A stretch of 64,000 bases of DNA from Liquidambar formosana (GCA_039720395.1 CM077826.1:26182430-26246429); one strand, 5' to 3'. Shown: positions 23,669 through 36,389, counted from the stretch's first letter. Numbers and translations: made by a program. The notes: a model not told the origin generated them from the letters alone.

Positions 23669-24358
23669 GAGCATCTCTAGCCCTTACTGAAAACCCACAT
23701 CAAATTCAAATTTGAGTAAAAAAGGGCAAAAACCTTCTCCAACCCTATACTTAAATCCATATCAAATCTAGGGATACTCAGATTTTTCCCCAAATCTGGG
23801 GGACATCAAAACCATACTTAAATATGAGAGGCAAATCGGTTAGAAGTTTCAATAGCTATATTTGGCTGGAAACTCACCAAAAAACTTGCCAGAAACTCGC
23901 CGGAGACTTGTTTCTCTCTCTTTCCTCGGTGTTCTTGGATGGAAAATGATCCTTCTCCTTCTTTTCCCTTTCCCTTGAAGCTGCCGGAGCTTGTTGGGTT
24001 CGTCGACGATTTTGGTTGGAGAAGGAGAAACTACCAGGTATGCAACCACGAAGAATTTCTAGGATTTCTAGGGTTTTGGTTCTCCTAGGTCTCCTATTTC
24101 AACGGCAAAATAGGAAACAAATTTCTAGGGTTTCTAGGGTTATGGTTCTTGGATCTGATTTCTATGGGAATGAATTTCTAAGGTTTGGTCTGCAAATGGA
24201 GAGAAAGAGAATAATAAGAGAGAAAAGTGAGTGATAGAGAGATGAGAGATAGTGACGAGGGTGAGAGATGAAATAAATTATTATAAAATGCCTTTGGGAT
24301 AAGTTGAGAATTTTTAAAAAAGATTTGAGTCAAAATTTGAATATAGAGTTGGAGAGCT

Positions 24359-25798
24359 TATTGTCCAAATATATAACCCTAGAGGAGGGTGAATAGGGTT
24401 ATTGGTCAAATTAAAAAAATAATTGCAAACTCAAAATTAGATTATTGCAAGTGAAAGTAAGTACAAGAACAGGCAATAATAAAGAGATAAAGAGGAAGAG
24501 AATGCAAACGATGTTAACGAGGTTCGGCTTCCTACCTACGTCCTCACCTGAAGAGCTCGCTTGAGGATTCACCAATCCACTATCACTCTCTTTCAAGGTG
24601 GAGCAGCAAACCTTTACAACACCAAGTGTTCTTCACCAACACTTATTCAAGACATACTCTTCAAGTGCTTACAAATGGGATTTCTCTCAACCCTTGAATA
24701 CAAGATGATTTGAGTATATTTTTATGCTCAAGAAACTCTCTCAAAAGAGTAGATACACTGAAATTGAAAGCTCACTCAGCTATTGATTGATTCACAATGA
24801 ATGCTCACAAGTGAAATTAGGGCTTATAAATGAATGATTTTGTTTGTAGCTCAATGAATACTCATAAATGAGTTTAACTCATGTATATAACCCAAGGGGT
24901 CCAAGTGACCGTTCTGTAGCAATAAATGCCGAGAAAGAAGGTTTCGTGGGCATTTAATGCTCAAAAGACCGTTTGAAAAACTAGCCATTATGTGACAGTC
25001 TCGAGAGATTCAAACGTTTGAAATCGAATTAAGACGTCTTATTCCGTTTAAGACGTCATAATCAGGTGTCTTAAAAAACCAGAGGACTAATTTCTATAGA
25101 TGTTTTTCATGGTCACTATTCACGAGGATTCAGACGTCTTAAACTAATTTCAGACATCTTAAACCTCTTTAAAACTTCTTATTATCATGTCTTAACAAAC
25201 CAGAGAGGATGTAATTTGAGGTCTGTTCATTTCAGACGTCTTAAACAACTTTCAGATGTCTTAAAGTCCATTTCAGACGTCTGATTTAGACATCTTAATA
25301 AACCAGAGAAAGTGTATCTTTGGTCTTCATACTCAAGACGTCTTAAGCCTATCTTAGACGTCTTAAACTTGATTCAAACGTCTTAATCAAATTTCAGACG
25401 TCTTAAATATCTTTAAGACGTCTTAAAGCTCTACAGTAGAAAATTAATACAAAGAGCTTAAGACCTGATTTTTTAGGGATTATATGCACGAGTCAAGAGA
25501 CTCAAAACATGATTGAGTTGATTCATTTTAAGTGTTACCAAGTTAATGCATGAACCTAAAAGCCCTTAAATCACAAATGATCATTAATTGGGATCAATCT
25601 TACATAGAATCTTATAAATTTTCACTTGATCTTCTTTTAGGCTTTATTCTCAATCCTTTTGGATGTCCATCATGTGTCATGCCTTTGTAGCTTGGTTTTG
25701 ACCTGTCTTTAAGCTTAATTTGAAACCATTAGTACTTAAGACCGACTTATGCATTGTTATCATCAAAATCAATGGTATTAAAACCATTTGGGACAACA
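24359..25798 (-). repeat. 3' LTR of the copia element
   Basis: 1,440 bp. On the minus strand it starts TGTTGTCCCAAATGG and ends GGACAATA. It holds, in transcription order, the AGACGTCT palindrome array (about 25,440-24,990) and a TATA box (24,890-24,884). It aligns along its length with 36,446-37,913. Confidence 0.93.
24990..25440 (-). promoter_or_regulatory. AGACGTCT palindrome array in the 3' LTR
   Basis: At least eight exact AGACGTCT palindromes, mostly as TTTCAGACGTCTTAAA, plus many one-base variants, at roughly 20-50 bp spacing and just upstream of the TATA box. The GACGTC core is a C-box-type binding word for plant bZIP factors; that role here is inferred. Confidence 0.85.
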
Positions 25799-25812
25799 AT
25801 CTCCCCCTTTTT
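25799..25812 (-). promoter_or_regulatory. Polypurine tract of the copia element
   Basis: The minus strand reads AAAAAGGGGGAGAT directly before the 3' LTR. It is the plus-strand priming site. Confidence 0.9.
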
Positions 25813-26612
25813 GATGATGACAATCCATAGATGTCTTTAGGAAGAAATAAATCAATTAAAATTTTGCATTTATAGCATATATCTCCCCCTATCAATTTGC
25901 GCAAGATAAGAAATGACATATGGAAAAATTTGACAAATATAGAGATTTCAAATTTGAAATAAACTGATATAACATTTCATAAGTCAAAATGCGTCTAAAA
26001 GTTAAAAAATTAAACATAATTTAATAAATTTCCATAACAAACATCCAAAATAAAACCCAAAACATCAAGATATCCAAAATTCTTCTCCCCCTTTGTCAAC
26101 ATCAAAAAAGATTCAAGGAGCAGGAGGTCGAGGAGGCAGGCACTGGGCAAGATCCTGTTCGGCCTCCTTGAGGTTCTTCATCTCGACAGATATATCATTT
26201 ATGCAATCATGCATCCCTTCTGGCTTCCAGTGGACATACTTCTTCAAACTCTTCATCTATCGAGAAATGGATAAAAATAGATCCTTCACCGAGGTACCCG
26301 AAGAGGAGGTAGGGAGCATGAGAAGGAGAATGAGCAGGAAAAGGAGAGGAGTGAAGAGAGGCAGACGAGAGGGAATCGTCCTCACCAGCAGGGGTGAAAA
26401 CTGAGTGGGTCAAGATCATCAAGAGAGGGGTCTGTGGATGGTGGAGGAATAGAAGAAGAAGAAGGGTGAAAAGAAGATGAAGGAGTAGTACCAGCAAGTT
26501 TGGGAACCCAAGTCCCATCCTTGCACTCATAACCCATGAGTCCAAGCATGTATGTCCCAATCTCATCCTTGTGTGAAGGAGTTTTAGTGATAATGGCATA
26601 GGTGAGAGGGAC

Positions 26613-29600
26613 TATAATATCCCTACTCTAATTTTAAATTAATTATATTATTTTGGGTCCATTAGCGACTGGTTTTGATCGCTAATTGGGGGTTAAATAA
26701 TTTTGCTTTGACTTAGTGTTAAGTCTATAATCGTCTTATTTAATTATTTAATTATTTTTAGACGGGTCAATTTCAAATTTTGATGATGTGTACAAAATTT
26801 TATTTTATTTATTTTATTTTATTTTCGATAAGGTCATAAATCTATATTGCCAGTATTACTTATTAATTTGATATTAATTATTGCGCGTTATACACGATAA
26901 TTATTTAGTATGTCATTATTTTATGTTTATGTGATAAATTATTTTGATGTGGACCCTAAAGTTTTAAAACTTAATTGGACTACGTGTGCTATTTAATATT
27001 AGTGGGATTAAGCACTATTGACTTTCAAATTTTTATATGTGGAACTAGACCTTATGTTATATTTGGGTCTTTATTTTATATTGGGCCCACTATATTTTGG
27101 ATCTAATGCTATATTAGTTGTAATTGGGTGAGCCCAATTGGTGGAATACTTGCCCAACCCACTTTTGCATGTGGGACACTTGTCATAAGGGCATAAAACA
27201 TATATAGATAAGGGTTTAAAGGCCAAAATAGCCCCATTCCCCTCATTTTTCAGCACTTTTGAGTTTTAGAGAGAGATAAAGAGAAAGAGAGAAGGAAAAA
27301 AGAAGAAGAGGAGGAGAAAGAGAGGGCGTACGGCCCTTGCACGGACCACCATGGGAGCTTCTCCTTCACTAAATTTCTACATTTTCTCTTCTCTTTCTCA
27401 TCCATTCAAGGTAGGTACATATTTCTCCTTGATAGATTAAGGGTATTTGGGAAATATGGAATTATTTTCTTTATTATTAGATTATTTTCATGATTTGTGA
27501 TTTTCATGGAAGAAATTTGTATTTTGGTATGAAATCCTCATGGATATTTGAATTACTCTTGTAATCTTTGTATATGGTTTAGGTATATGTAAAAGAAACC
27601 ATTTTTATTGTGGATCCAAACATGGAAGATTATATTCATGAGTTTTGGGTTTCAAAAATATAACATGTGATGGAGGATGATAAGTTGGGTTTTCTTTATG
27701 TATATGCATGTGTCTAGATTTAAGCTTTAAGCAATTTATCTTCTTGGAATGAGGGTGTTATCATGATTAAAGACAAAGAAATTCAGATTTTATAGTTCAT
27801 TTGTTGTTCTTGGAATTTATTATAAATATTTGTGTTATTTGGGATGTTGATACGTGTTTGTTGGCTTGTGATTTGTGCCAAGTTTGAATTGTTTGGTTGA
27901 AATTGTGAATGTATATGCATATATGTTCTCTATGAGAGTTTAGAGAGGTATGAAGGCTTAATTGGTATAATTAGGGATGGTTTCGTAACACTCGAACCAA
28001 TTTACATATGCGTTTTACTGTGCTGACAGCACGAACCCGTTTTACCATTTAATTCATAACTTTCATTCTGGTTATGATTTTGAGATGAAACGAGTTGGGT
28101 TTTGTCACTGACTTGTTGGGCTAACATCCTACCAATTTTATGTCATTTGGTGACCATTTAGTATTTTTTATTGAATTATTTCGTGGTACACCTGAAGCTG
28201 GAATTTTTGCTGGGCAGCAGTAACTCCATATTGAAAAATATTTTTGGAAGGGTTTTATTGGGTATTTCTCTACCAAACTTTGAGGATACAAAGTACATTT
28301 GATATAAACCCCAAAGCCTATTTCTTTGTGGATTAAATCATAAAAAAAAATTCGTTTGTATGTGTTACTAGTTGTGTTCATTGAAATTTCAGATTTGGCC
28401 TTTTGACTTGGAATATATATATATTTTTAGAATTGTGAAAATATTGGATAATGGATTTTCACAAGTAATCATTGATTATATGTTTCATGTTTGGGAGTAT
28501 AATTTCTTTTGAAACAAATTGTGAGATTACAAAAGAAAAATGGTATTCTAGACATGGTTGATGTAAAAGCTTATGATTTGAGTAGAGTTGTGCAATTGTA
28601 GACTTTTCGGTTTGAGTTATTGATTTAGATTTATAAACGACAATATAAGAATGATAAATATGGTTATTTCTTTCCTTAAAATTGTTGGAACAATTTATAT
28701 GAGATTAGTTATATGATTTTACTATGGGAAATACTCATAGACATGCCAAATAATGGTATAAGATTTTGTATTTTACATTACGGGGATATCGAATTGTTAG
28801 GAAATTTATTTTGCTAGCTATGGAGTTATTAGCATGATGGGCATGATCACGTTGCATTGGCGTTCATGGCATATCAATGCATTGAAAATTGACTTAATAA
28901 ATACTTGATAAAAGTGTTAAGGGGTCATTGGATTTGGACTACTAGCAGTCAAGGGACTTAGCGGTGTTTTCCATTCTTTTGGTCCTGGGTACTTTCCGGT
29001 TCCAGGTAGGAACCCTTGTGTTCCCGAATCAGAGGCTACTTTCCGGTTCCAAGTAGAAACCCTTGTGTTGTCCTCTTGGAGGTGGGTTTAAATCTTCCGT
29101 TTCCGCGCGAAGACTCCTGTGGGAGTGGTTTGGTAATTGAGGAATAAATATAATTGGACATGGAGTCACATATTGCATTATCATGACATGGCATTCATTG
29201 CATTAAGTTATGGGTATATAACTTATTGTATCTATTGGTTGTTTATTCAATTAGCTTATAGAATTTATTAAGATATTTCTATATGGTTTTATGGAAATAC
29301 AACAATATGGAAATGAATATGAGTTTATGCTTTGAAATCTATGGGTTGTCTTTGATATAGAATTGGACTGGGATATTTTTTTATATAGTGTGTATGAGTA
29401 TTTTTATGTATCTTGTGGTTTTAAATGGATTTTAAAACTTTGATAGATCTTGTAGAAATATGTAACATATCGAGCGTTAGCTCACCCCCTACAATTTTGC
29501 AGGTTCTTAAAGATAAAGAAGTTGTTTGAGTTAGAGTATTTTGATGAAATACTTCTATATTGGTTCGCGAGGCTTTATGCAAAAATGGATTATATGCATT

Positions 29601-29998
29601 TGTAATAGGCTATGGACCATTGATGTATTTATTTAAGACTGAATGTAATTTAATATCTTGGTGATGTATATTCTATCATTCCGGAATTGTAATATTGAGT
29701 TTGACTTGGGAACCATATGGAATACGAGGCAAGCAATAATAACCTATGGGGATGGATGTTTTTAATTTTTCTTTAATAGGTTATGGATTTTACTTGGTTA
29801 GCCTGTATTACGAACGGGTCATGCCGGATTTTTAATAAAATAACAGTTAAAAATTATTTTAATCTCACTCACTTATGGATCTAAAACCTGTTTTATTTTG
29901 AAAAGTTAAAGTTCAATTTGTCTTAAAATCAAATGCTTTATTAAATAAATTCCGTTTTATTACCCTTGATCATGACTCGATAATTTCGGGTCATGACA
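26613..29998 (+). mobile_element. Solo LTR of a Ty3/gypsy (Tekay/Del-like) element nested in the copia element
   Basis: 3,386 bp without coding sequence, starting TATAATATCCCTACTC (probably mutated from TGTAATATCCC) and ending CGGGTCATGACA. Flanked by the 5-bp duplication GGGAC (26,608-26,612; 29,999-30,003). Its removal restores continuous envelope-like reading. A TATA-like CATATATAGATAA lies at about 27,199-27,211 followed by a GA-rich leader. The TGTAAYAYCCC start and GTCATGACA end resemble chromovirus LTRs of the Tekay/Del lineage. Confidence 0.85.
28990..29095. repeat. Short direct repeat inside the nested solo LTR
   Basis: Two copies of a TACTTTCCGGTTCCA-(A/G)GTAG-AACCCTTGTGTT unit, at 28,990 and about 29,058. 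Confidence 0.75.
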
Positions 29999-31219
29999 GG
30001 GACGGAGAAATGCTGAAAAATTGCAGTGAGTGCAACTCTATAGGGAAGAGGGCTTTTGGCATGTTTGTGTGCAAAAGCCATATGATAGATCATTAGGTGG
30101 CCAACATCGATAGGAGTATAATTGAGGATGCACCAAATCAGGCAAACATCTGTGTAGGAGACATAGTCTCGGCTACCACTTCTAGGCAATATGTTATTGG
30201 AGATAATTTTGTGAATGATGTTGCTTTCTAAGGTGAGTTTGTTTATGGGAAGCTTCATCGCTAGTAGTGATAGTGGGATCACCACTTATTAGTTAAAGTG
30301 CCGCAATTTTGTCAAATTTATCAACACGGGGCCACTGATTTTTGTCTTGAATGGCAACACCCCCCATAGGAATATGAAAATTTTGATTTAAAATAGAGGC
30401 ATTTAGGGAAATTTGGGTGCCGTGAACAAGAGAGGTTCCCATCCCAATCTTTTCCATTTTAAAATTGGCATAAAACAATTGAGTTAAGTTGAAATATTCA
30501 GGAAGAGAGAGGGAGACAAACTCATAAAGCCTAATGGCTTGAAAGAGAGAGATGATGTTGGGAAAGAACTTAGAAAGAAACGATTCTTTGACTACCTTCG
30601 GATACACGATCTTTCTATCCATAAATCGAGTGAGATAGAGTTCTCGGACAGCATCGAATTCAGTAGAGCATCGCGTCAGTGAGAACCAAGGGTGGAGCAT
30701 CCTGTGGTTGCTGTAGATCTTGACCCTCGACCTCGTCTAGCTCACGGCCTGAGTCGTAGTCTGGATGGCCAGGAGGGACGCGAGACGATGGTGGTTGTGG
30801 CACAAGAAGTGGTGGCTGAGAGGAGGACCCTTGCTTCTTGGCACCACGATGGGAGCAAAGCCCTTTTTTGGTGTTGGCAGCGGAGGATTTCTTGCGGGAG
30901 GATCCTTCACCCGCAGTGGTTGTAGGCGATGGCATCGGCGATGGAGGGATGGGATCCCCATCTCTGTCGTGCTTAGTTCCCGTCGGAGGAACCACTTTCT
31001 TCATTTGTACCATGGAAGAGAAAGTAACGGTAGTGAGAGAGAGAGAGAGAAAATGTGAGAGAAGTGATGAAAGGTTAGGGCTTTTGTAGGAGAAGAGGAA
31101 CACGGAAGGGTGTCATGTTTGGAGATGGTGGTGATGGTTGGTTGAAGTGGAAGAAGGCGAAGAGGAAAATGCCCGCGAAAAAGAATGAGATGTTATGAAA
31201 GAATTAGGGCTCGAAATAG

Positions 31220-31460
31220 TGATATACTGTACCAGATTCAGACGTCTGAATTTGTTTCAAACGTCTGAAATTCACGGGATTGAAAAATCAGCCCGATGAT
31301 TTCAAACGTGACAACCTGTTTCAAACGTCTGAAATAGGCGTCCGAAAAATCCAGAGAGCCATAAAATAGGTCAAAATCTGTAAAATTTTAATACGTCTGA
31401 GAGGGTTTTAAGACGTCTGAAAAATATTTAAGATGTCTGAAAATGAAAGTAAGACATCTT
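31220..31460 (-). promoter_or_regulatory. Internal AGACGTCT-type array before the envelope-like ORF
   Basis: Two exact AGACGTCT and at least six variants (AAACGTCT, TACGTCT, AGATGTCT, AGACATCT), embedded in the same TTTCA..GAAA context as the LTR arrays. It lies between the RNase H end (31,501) and the envelope-like ORF (from 31,103). A TATA-like GTATATCA lies at about 31,205-31,212 on the minus strand. Promoter function is inferred. Confidence 0.65.
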
Positions 31461-31500
31461 AAACAGCTTGAAACAAAATTTTTAAAATTTTTTTCAAATA

Positions 31501-32214
31501 TCAACACATATCATCACTCAAGCACATATCTAATTCACGTTTTATGAAATTGAACCTATCTTCTTGAAGAGGTTTTGTGAAGATATCCGCTAATTGGTGT
31601 TCCGTACCAACAAACTCAATCTCAACATCACCTCTTTGAACATGATCTCTTATAAAATGATGTCTAATTTTAATGTGTTTAGTGCGTGAATGCTGTATTG
31701 GGTTCTTAGTGAGATTAATTGCACTTGTATTATCACATTTTATGGGAATATGATCATAATGCAGTCCAAAGTCTTCAAGTTGTTGTTTAATGTACAACAC
31801 TTGTGCACAACAACTACCGGCCGCTAAATATTCAGCTTCGGCTGTAGAAAAAGCAATCGAAGTTTGTTTCTTGCTAAACCAAGAAACTAGGGAATGTCCA
31901 AGAAAGTAACAAGTCCCACTTGTGCTTTTGCGACCATCTTTGCATCCGGAAAAGTCCACATCGGAGTAACTAAGCATGTCAAATGATGTGAACTTAGGAT
32001 ACCATATGCCAAGATTAATTGTGCCACAAAGATATTTAAATATGTGTTTAACGGCAAGCATGTGAGATTCTTTAGGACATGATTGATATCTAGCACACAA
32101 ATATACGCTATACATGATATCCAGTTTACTAGTGGTGAGATAAAGTAAACTACCAATCATACCTCGGTATTTCTTTTGATCCACGCATTTACCTTTCTCA
32201 TCCGGCCTTCTCAA
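31501..32214 (-). pseudogene. copia RNase H domain (open piece)
   Basis: A 237-aa open piece: YRGMIGSLLYLTTSKLDIMY, then YSDVDFSGCKDGRKSTSGTC, STAEAEYLAAGSC, CDNTSAINLTKNP and HQLADIFTKPL. The D, E, D catalytic residues are visible. YSDVDFSGC stands where most relatives have YSDADWAG. It ends at 31,501 in CLSDDMC. The best-preserved pol domain of this element. Confidence 0.92.
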
Positions 32215-33199
32215 GTTTGATGGAAGTGCTCATAGGAGTGGCGAAATTCCTTCCATCTTCCAATCCATACTTCTTAATTAAATCTTTGACATATTTGGAT
32301 TGATTTAAGAAGGTTCCGTCTTTTGTTTACTTGATTTGTAGTCCAAAGAAGAAATTGAGTTTGCCCATCATGCTCATTTCAAATTCTTCTTGCATGACTT
32401 TAGCAAAATCCTCACACAAACTTTCATTAGTAGAACTAAAGATAATATCATCAACATATATTTGAATAATAAGCATGTCATTATCAATGATTTTAATGAA
32501 AAGTGTGGTGTCAAGTTTTCCTCTTTTAAAACCATTTTTGATTAGAAAACCGCTAAGTCTTTCATACCAAACTCTAGGAGCTTGTTTCAAACCATATAAA
32601 GTTTTAGATAATTTGAACACGTGGTTTGGAAATTCACGACTTTCAAAACTGAGAGGTTGTTCAACATAAAATTTCTCCTCAATAAAACCATTTAAGAAAG
32701 CACTCTTGACATCCATGTGAAATAATTTGAAATTTTTATTGCATGCAAATGCAAATAACATCCTAATAGCTTCAAACCTAGTAACGGGTGCATAAGTCTT
32801 ATTATAATCAATGCCTTCTTGTTGGTTGAAACCTTGGGCAACTAAGCGTGCCTTTGGTTCTTACGATAGTGCTCGATTCATCTTTGTTGTTCCTATATAC
32901 CCACTTAGTGCCTATTACACCATGGTCATGTGGTCTAGGAACCAAGGTCCAAACCTTGTTCCTTTCAAATTGGTTAAGCTATTCTTGCATAGCTAGTATC
33001 CAAGATTCATCACTTTCGGTCTCATTTATATTCTTAGGTTCAATTTGAGATAAAAATGCAAGATGATCACAAATATTTCTCATGGAAGAACGAGTTCTTA
33101 CCCCACGTGAGGGTTCACCTAGGATTTGATCCTTAGGATGATTCCTCACAAATTTCCAAGTCTTGGTGACATCCGGATGAAGTGGAGTGTCATCAATTT
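32215..33199 (-). pseudogene. copia reverse transcriptase, broken
   Basis: The main open piece (32,761-32,327) reads FKLFHMDVKSAFLNGFIEEK, SKTLYGLKQAPRVWYE and the catalytic IQIYVDDIIFSSTNE. The upstream part to about 33,190 is frameshifted. Catalytic aspartates (MDVKSAF and YVDD) are intact although the frame is not. Confidence 0.92.
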
Positions 33200-34260
33200 C
33201 TACTTTTTCTTCCGGTTTCTTGACTTCAATGACTTATCTTCTTCCTTTTCTTTGCCTTTGTCTTGTGGGTTTTGTTTGTCATTAAGATTCAAGTTCTCAA
33301 CTTGTTCTTGCAAGCTTGTACCTACATCATCATCATTATCCACATTTCTTTTGGAAGCAAGAGAGTTAGTTTCATTAAATACAACATGCATAGATTCATG
33401 AACGGTTAATGTTCTCTTGTTAAACACTCTATATGCTTTACTCTTCATAGAATAACTAAGAAATACACCTTCATCGGATTTTGAATCAAATTTGGAAAAT
33501 TTATCTCTATCATTCAATATAAAGCATTTACAACCAAAAACTTTAAAGTAACCTATGTTAGGTTTCTTATTATTCCATAATTCATAAGAAGTCTTGCCAA
33601 GTTTAGATCTCAATAGCACTCGGTTCATAACATAGCATGCGGTATTAACGGTCTCAGCCCAAAAATATTGAGGTAAAGAATGTTCATTAAGCATAGTCCT
33701 AGATATTTCTTCAAATGTTCTATTCTTTCTTTCAACCACACCATTTTGTTGGGGAGTTCTAAGAGTGGAGAAATTGTAATCAAAACCATTCTCATCACAA
33801 TAATGTTCAATATCCTTATTGATAAATTCGCTCCTCCTATCACTCCTAACATGTGTAATGGTATATCCTTTCTCATTTTGAACTCTTCTACAATATGTAA
33901 CAGATGTAGCAGGATTCTCATCTTTATGTGCAAGGAAGAACACTCATATATATCTAGAGTAGTCATCAACAATCACAAATGCATAGTGCTTCCCTCCAAG
34001 GCTTGCAATAGCAATAGGGTCAAATAAGTCCATATGAATAAGTTACAAAGGTCTAATAGTTGAAATATGAGATTTTGTTTTAAAAGAGGACTTGGTTTGT
34101 TTTCCAAATTGGCATGCACTACAAACTCCATCTTTTGAAAATTTTGCCTTTAGTAAACCTTTTACGAGTTCATGCCTAGAAAGTTTTGAAATCAAATCCA
34201 TGCTAGCATGTCCAAGTCTTCTATGCCATAACCAATGATTTTCATTTAAAGCGGAGAAAC
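33200..34260 (-). pseudogene. copia integrase, broken
   Basis: The N-terminal zinc-binding motif is present (HRRLGH, later CSACQ; about 34,240-34,100). Catalytic residues are readable: D in VIVDDYSR (after which a stop breaks the frame), D in VRSDRRSEF (where relatives have SDHGGEF) and E in NGVVERKNR. The distal part reads YFWAETVNTACYVMNRVL and GYFKVFGCKCFI. Placing integrase before RT is diagnostic of Ty1/copia. Confidence 0.9.
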
Positions 34261-34399
34261 AATGTACATTTTGTAATGCGATTTCTTCGAACTCTATAGC
34301 ATAGATGTTACCAATCCTATATACAACAAATAGGGTTTTATTATCATCCTCAATTATGCATTTATTAGATTTAAAAGTAACTCTATAACCTTTATCACA

Positions 34400-34640
34400 T
34401 AATTAACTAATGCTTAGGAGATTATGCTTTAAACCATCGACTAATAAAACATTTTCAACACAAATAGAGGAATTCTTACTAACCTTGCCAATGCCAATTA
34501 TTTTACCCTTGACATTGTCTCCAAAAGTCACGAAGCCACCGTCTTTGGGCTTTAAAGAGATGAATTTTGACCTATCACCCGTCATGTGCCTTGAGCAACC
34601 GCTATCAAGAAACTATTTCTCATTGCTTGAAGACTTCAAG
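34400..34640 (-). pseudogene. copia aspartic protease remnant
   Basis: The minus strand reads FLDSGCSRHMTGDRSKFISL, with the catalytic DSG intact, then GFVTFGDNVKGKIIGIGKV and VLLVDGLKHNLLSIS. A stop codon lies just before FLDSG. It processes the polyprotein in active relatives. Confidence 0.88.
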
Positions 34641-34658
34641 CATACCTACACACTAATT

Positions 34659-36389
34659 TCAAGTAACTTTCTTTGGTACCCATACTTTCTTGGGTCCATA
34701 GGGGTTAGCTATAGGAGGTGAGGTTCCCTTAACTACCCACACCTTCTTGGTGAAACCTTTAGGTCTTCTGCTCATGTTACAAGTATAGATGTTATGTCCT
34801 TCCTTATTACAATAAGTACATGAGACTTTAGGTGTGCTAGAGACCTTAGGCTTAGGAAAAAAATTAATAAAGGATTTTTGTTTAACATGTTCTTGATAAC
34901 CAATACCAGCCTTGTCAAAGCACCATCTTTGATTAGTTAATATCTTATCCAAGTTATCCCTTCCATTGGTAAACTTGGCCAAGGTATTAGTCAATTCTTC
35001 AATATTTTCTTTTAATGAAATATTTTTACCTTCAAGACTAGATTGAGAAATGGTAGGGGGTGAGTCTATCTTGCTTTTCAACTCTAAGTTTTCATTTTTC
35101 AAAGCATTTAGTTCTTCTTAAAGAGATGTGATATTCTTTTTCAAATCATTGTTTTTGTGAGAAAATCTTTTTAATTCAAGAAAAGTGTCTTCAAGTGCAT
35201 CTTGCAATTCTCCAGAAGTAGGAGGTTCTTCTATAGGATAATCAATAGAATTAGGTTCAATTACCTCATCTTCTTTTGCCATGAGACAAAAGTTTGCTAC
35301 TTCTTAATCGCAAGAAATCTCCTCATCTTCTTCATCACTATTTGCTTCATCATCCCAAGTGACGGTGAAAGCCTTCTTCTTGAATTTTTTTATTGTCTTT
35401 GAAGTTGTTATTGTTGTGACTCGTCTTGTTGTAGTTGTTGTTGAGTTGAGGACAATTTATTTTGATATGTCCGGGCTTCTTGCATTTAAAACACACTTGT
35501 GGTTCTCTATTTGAGGTCTCTCCTCTATTTGGAATCCTTTTGGAGGAATCACTCTTATTGAATCTCCTTCCTTGATTTCTTCTAGAAAAGAACTTTTTGA
35601 ACTTATGAGATATGAAAGCAATGTCTTCATCTTCTTCATTCTCACACTCTTCACTTGGTGGTTTTTCTTCATCTTGTGAGGTTTTGAGTGCCATGCTTTT
35701 AGATGTATTCCCTTCATCAATTTCACGAGCTTTGAATGCGAGTTCTTGTGTGACTAGGTTGCCGTCAAGATCACTCAAGGTCATTGATGATAGCTCCTTT
35801 GATTGAAGTAGAGTAGTAGTGAGAACATTCCATTGCTTAGGCAAACTCTTAAGAATTTTTCTCACCAATTCGGAGTTAGTGTAGGTCTTTCCTAGAGAAC
35901 TCAAAGGATTAATAATGGCATTAAATCTAGCAAACATGTCTCTAATAGATTCATCCTTTTTCATCTTGAATTTTCATATCAAAAAACAAGCTTGTTAATC
36001 TTTGCTTCTTTTACTTGATAGGTTCCTTTATAAGTAAATTCTAATGTATCCCATATCTCTTTGGCACTAGTGCACCTAGAGATTTTGCTAAACTCATCAT
36101 CAGTTAGAGCACAATCTAATAAGCCAATGGCTTTAGAGTTAAGTTCAAGGGACTTGTGATCAGCTGTAATGTATTCCTGTGGTACCTTAGGAAGTGTAAC
36201 TCCATCAACCACTTTAGTAGGGATCAAAGGACCCGTAGAAGTGATATTCCACAACTCATAGCTAGTGGATTGAATAAAAATTTGCATTTTAATTTTCCAG
36301 AAATTATATAGAGATGCATCTCCATTGAAAAGAGGTGGTCTATTGGACGATTGTCCTTCGGTGAATCCATTACCACTATAGTTGGCCAT
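34659..36389 (-). pseudogene. copia gag (with zinc knuckles), frameshifted
   Basis: Starts at 36,389 with MANYSGNGFTEGQSSNRPPL and the UBN2/DUF4219-type region (ASLYNFWKIKMQIFIQSTSY); a frame change near 35,970 leads into RFNAIINPLSSLGKTYTNSE. A CX2CX4HX4C zinc knuckle (CFKCKKPGHIKINC) lies near 35,495-35,450. Further breaks lead to a second knuckle (CTYCNKEGHNIYTC, about 34,830-34,785) and the KKVWVPK motif typical of this lineage. Gag forms the virus-like particle and packages the RNA. Confidence 0.88.

Larger units (their letters stand above)
26096..31103 (-). pseudogene. Envelope-like third ORF of the copia element, broken
   Basis: Begins near 31,103 (or at the internal methionine MVQMKKVVPP, about 31,014) with a serine/proline-rich, low-complexity N-terminus; after a frameshift near 30,665 it reads EFDAVRELYLTRFMDRKIVY and SLFQAIRLYEFVSLSLPEYF, and after a further break DVCLIWCILNYTPIDVGHLM, matching the putative plant transposon protein / envelope-like family found 3' of pol in SIRE/Maximus elements. 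A solo LTR interrupts it at 29,998-26,613; the reading continues as LTYAIITKTPSHKDEIGTYM at 26,607. It ends near 26,096. I saw no clear signal peptide. Whether the protein acts as an envelope is unproven; annotated as broken. Confidence 0.75.

Noticed and set aside
24016..24234. Open frame following a CCGGAG-rich stretch in the TIR element
   Set aside because: Considered as a captured host exon, but the reiterated TTTCTAGG(G/A)TTTCTAGG sequence is low complexity and no family was recognised.
24990..25440. CRISPR-like array from the spaced AGACGTCT words
   Set aside because: Spacing is irregular, units are short palindromes in a plant LTR, and no cas genes exist in this nuclear plant sequence.
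30692..31089. Several + strand open frames of 74-97 aa
   Set aside because: They are antisense shadows of the low-complexity N-terminus of the minus-strand envelope-like ORF.
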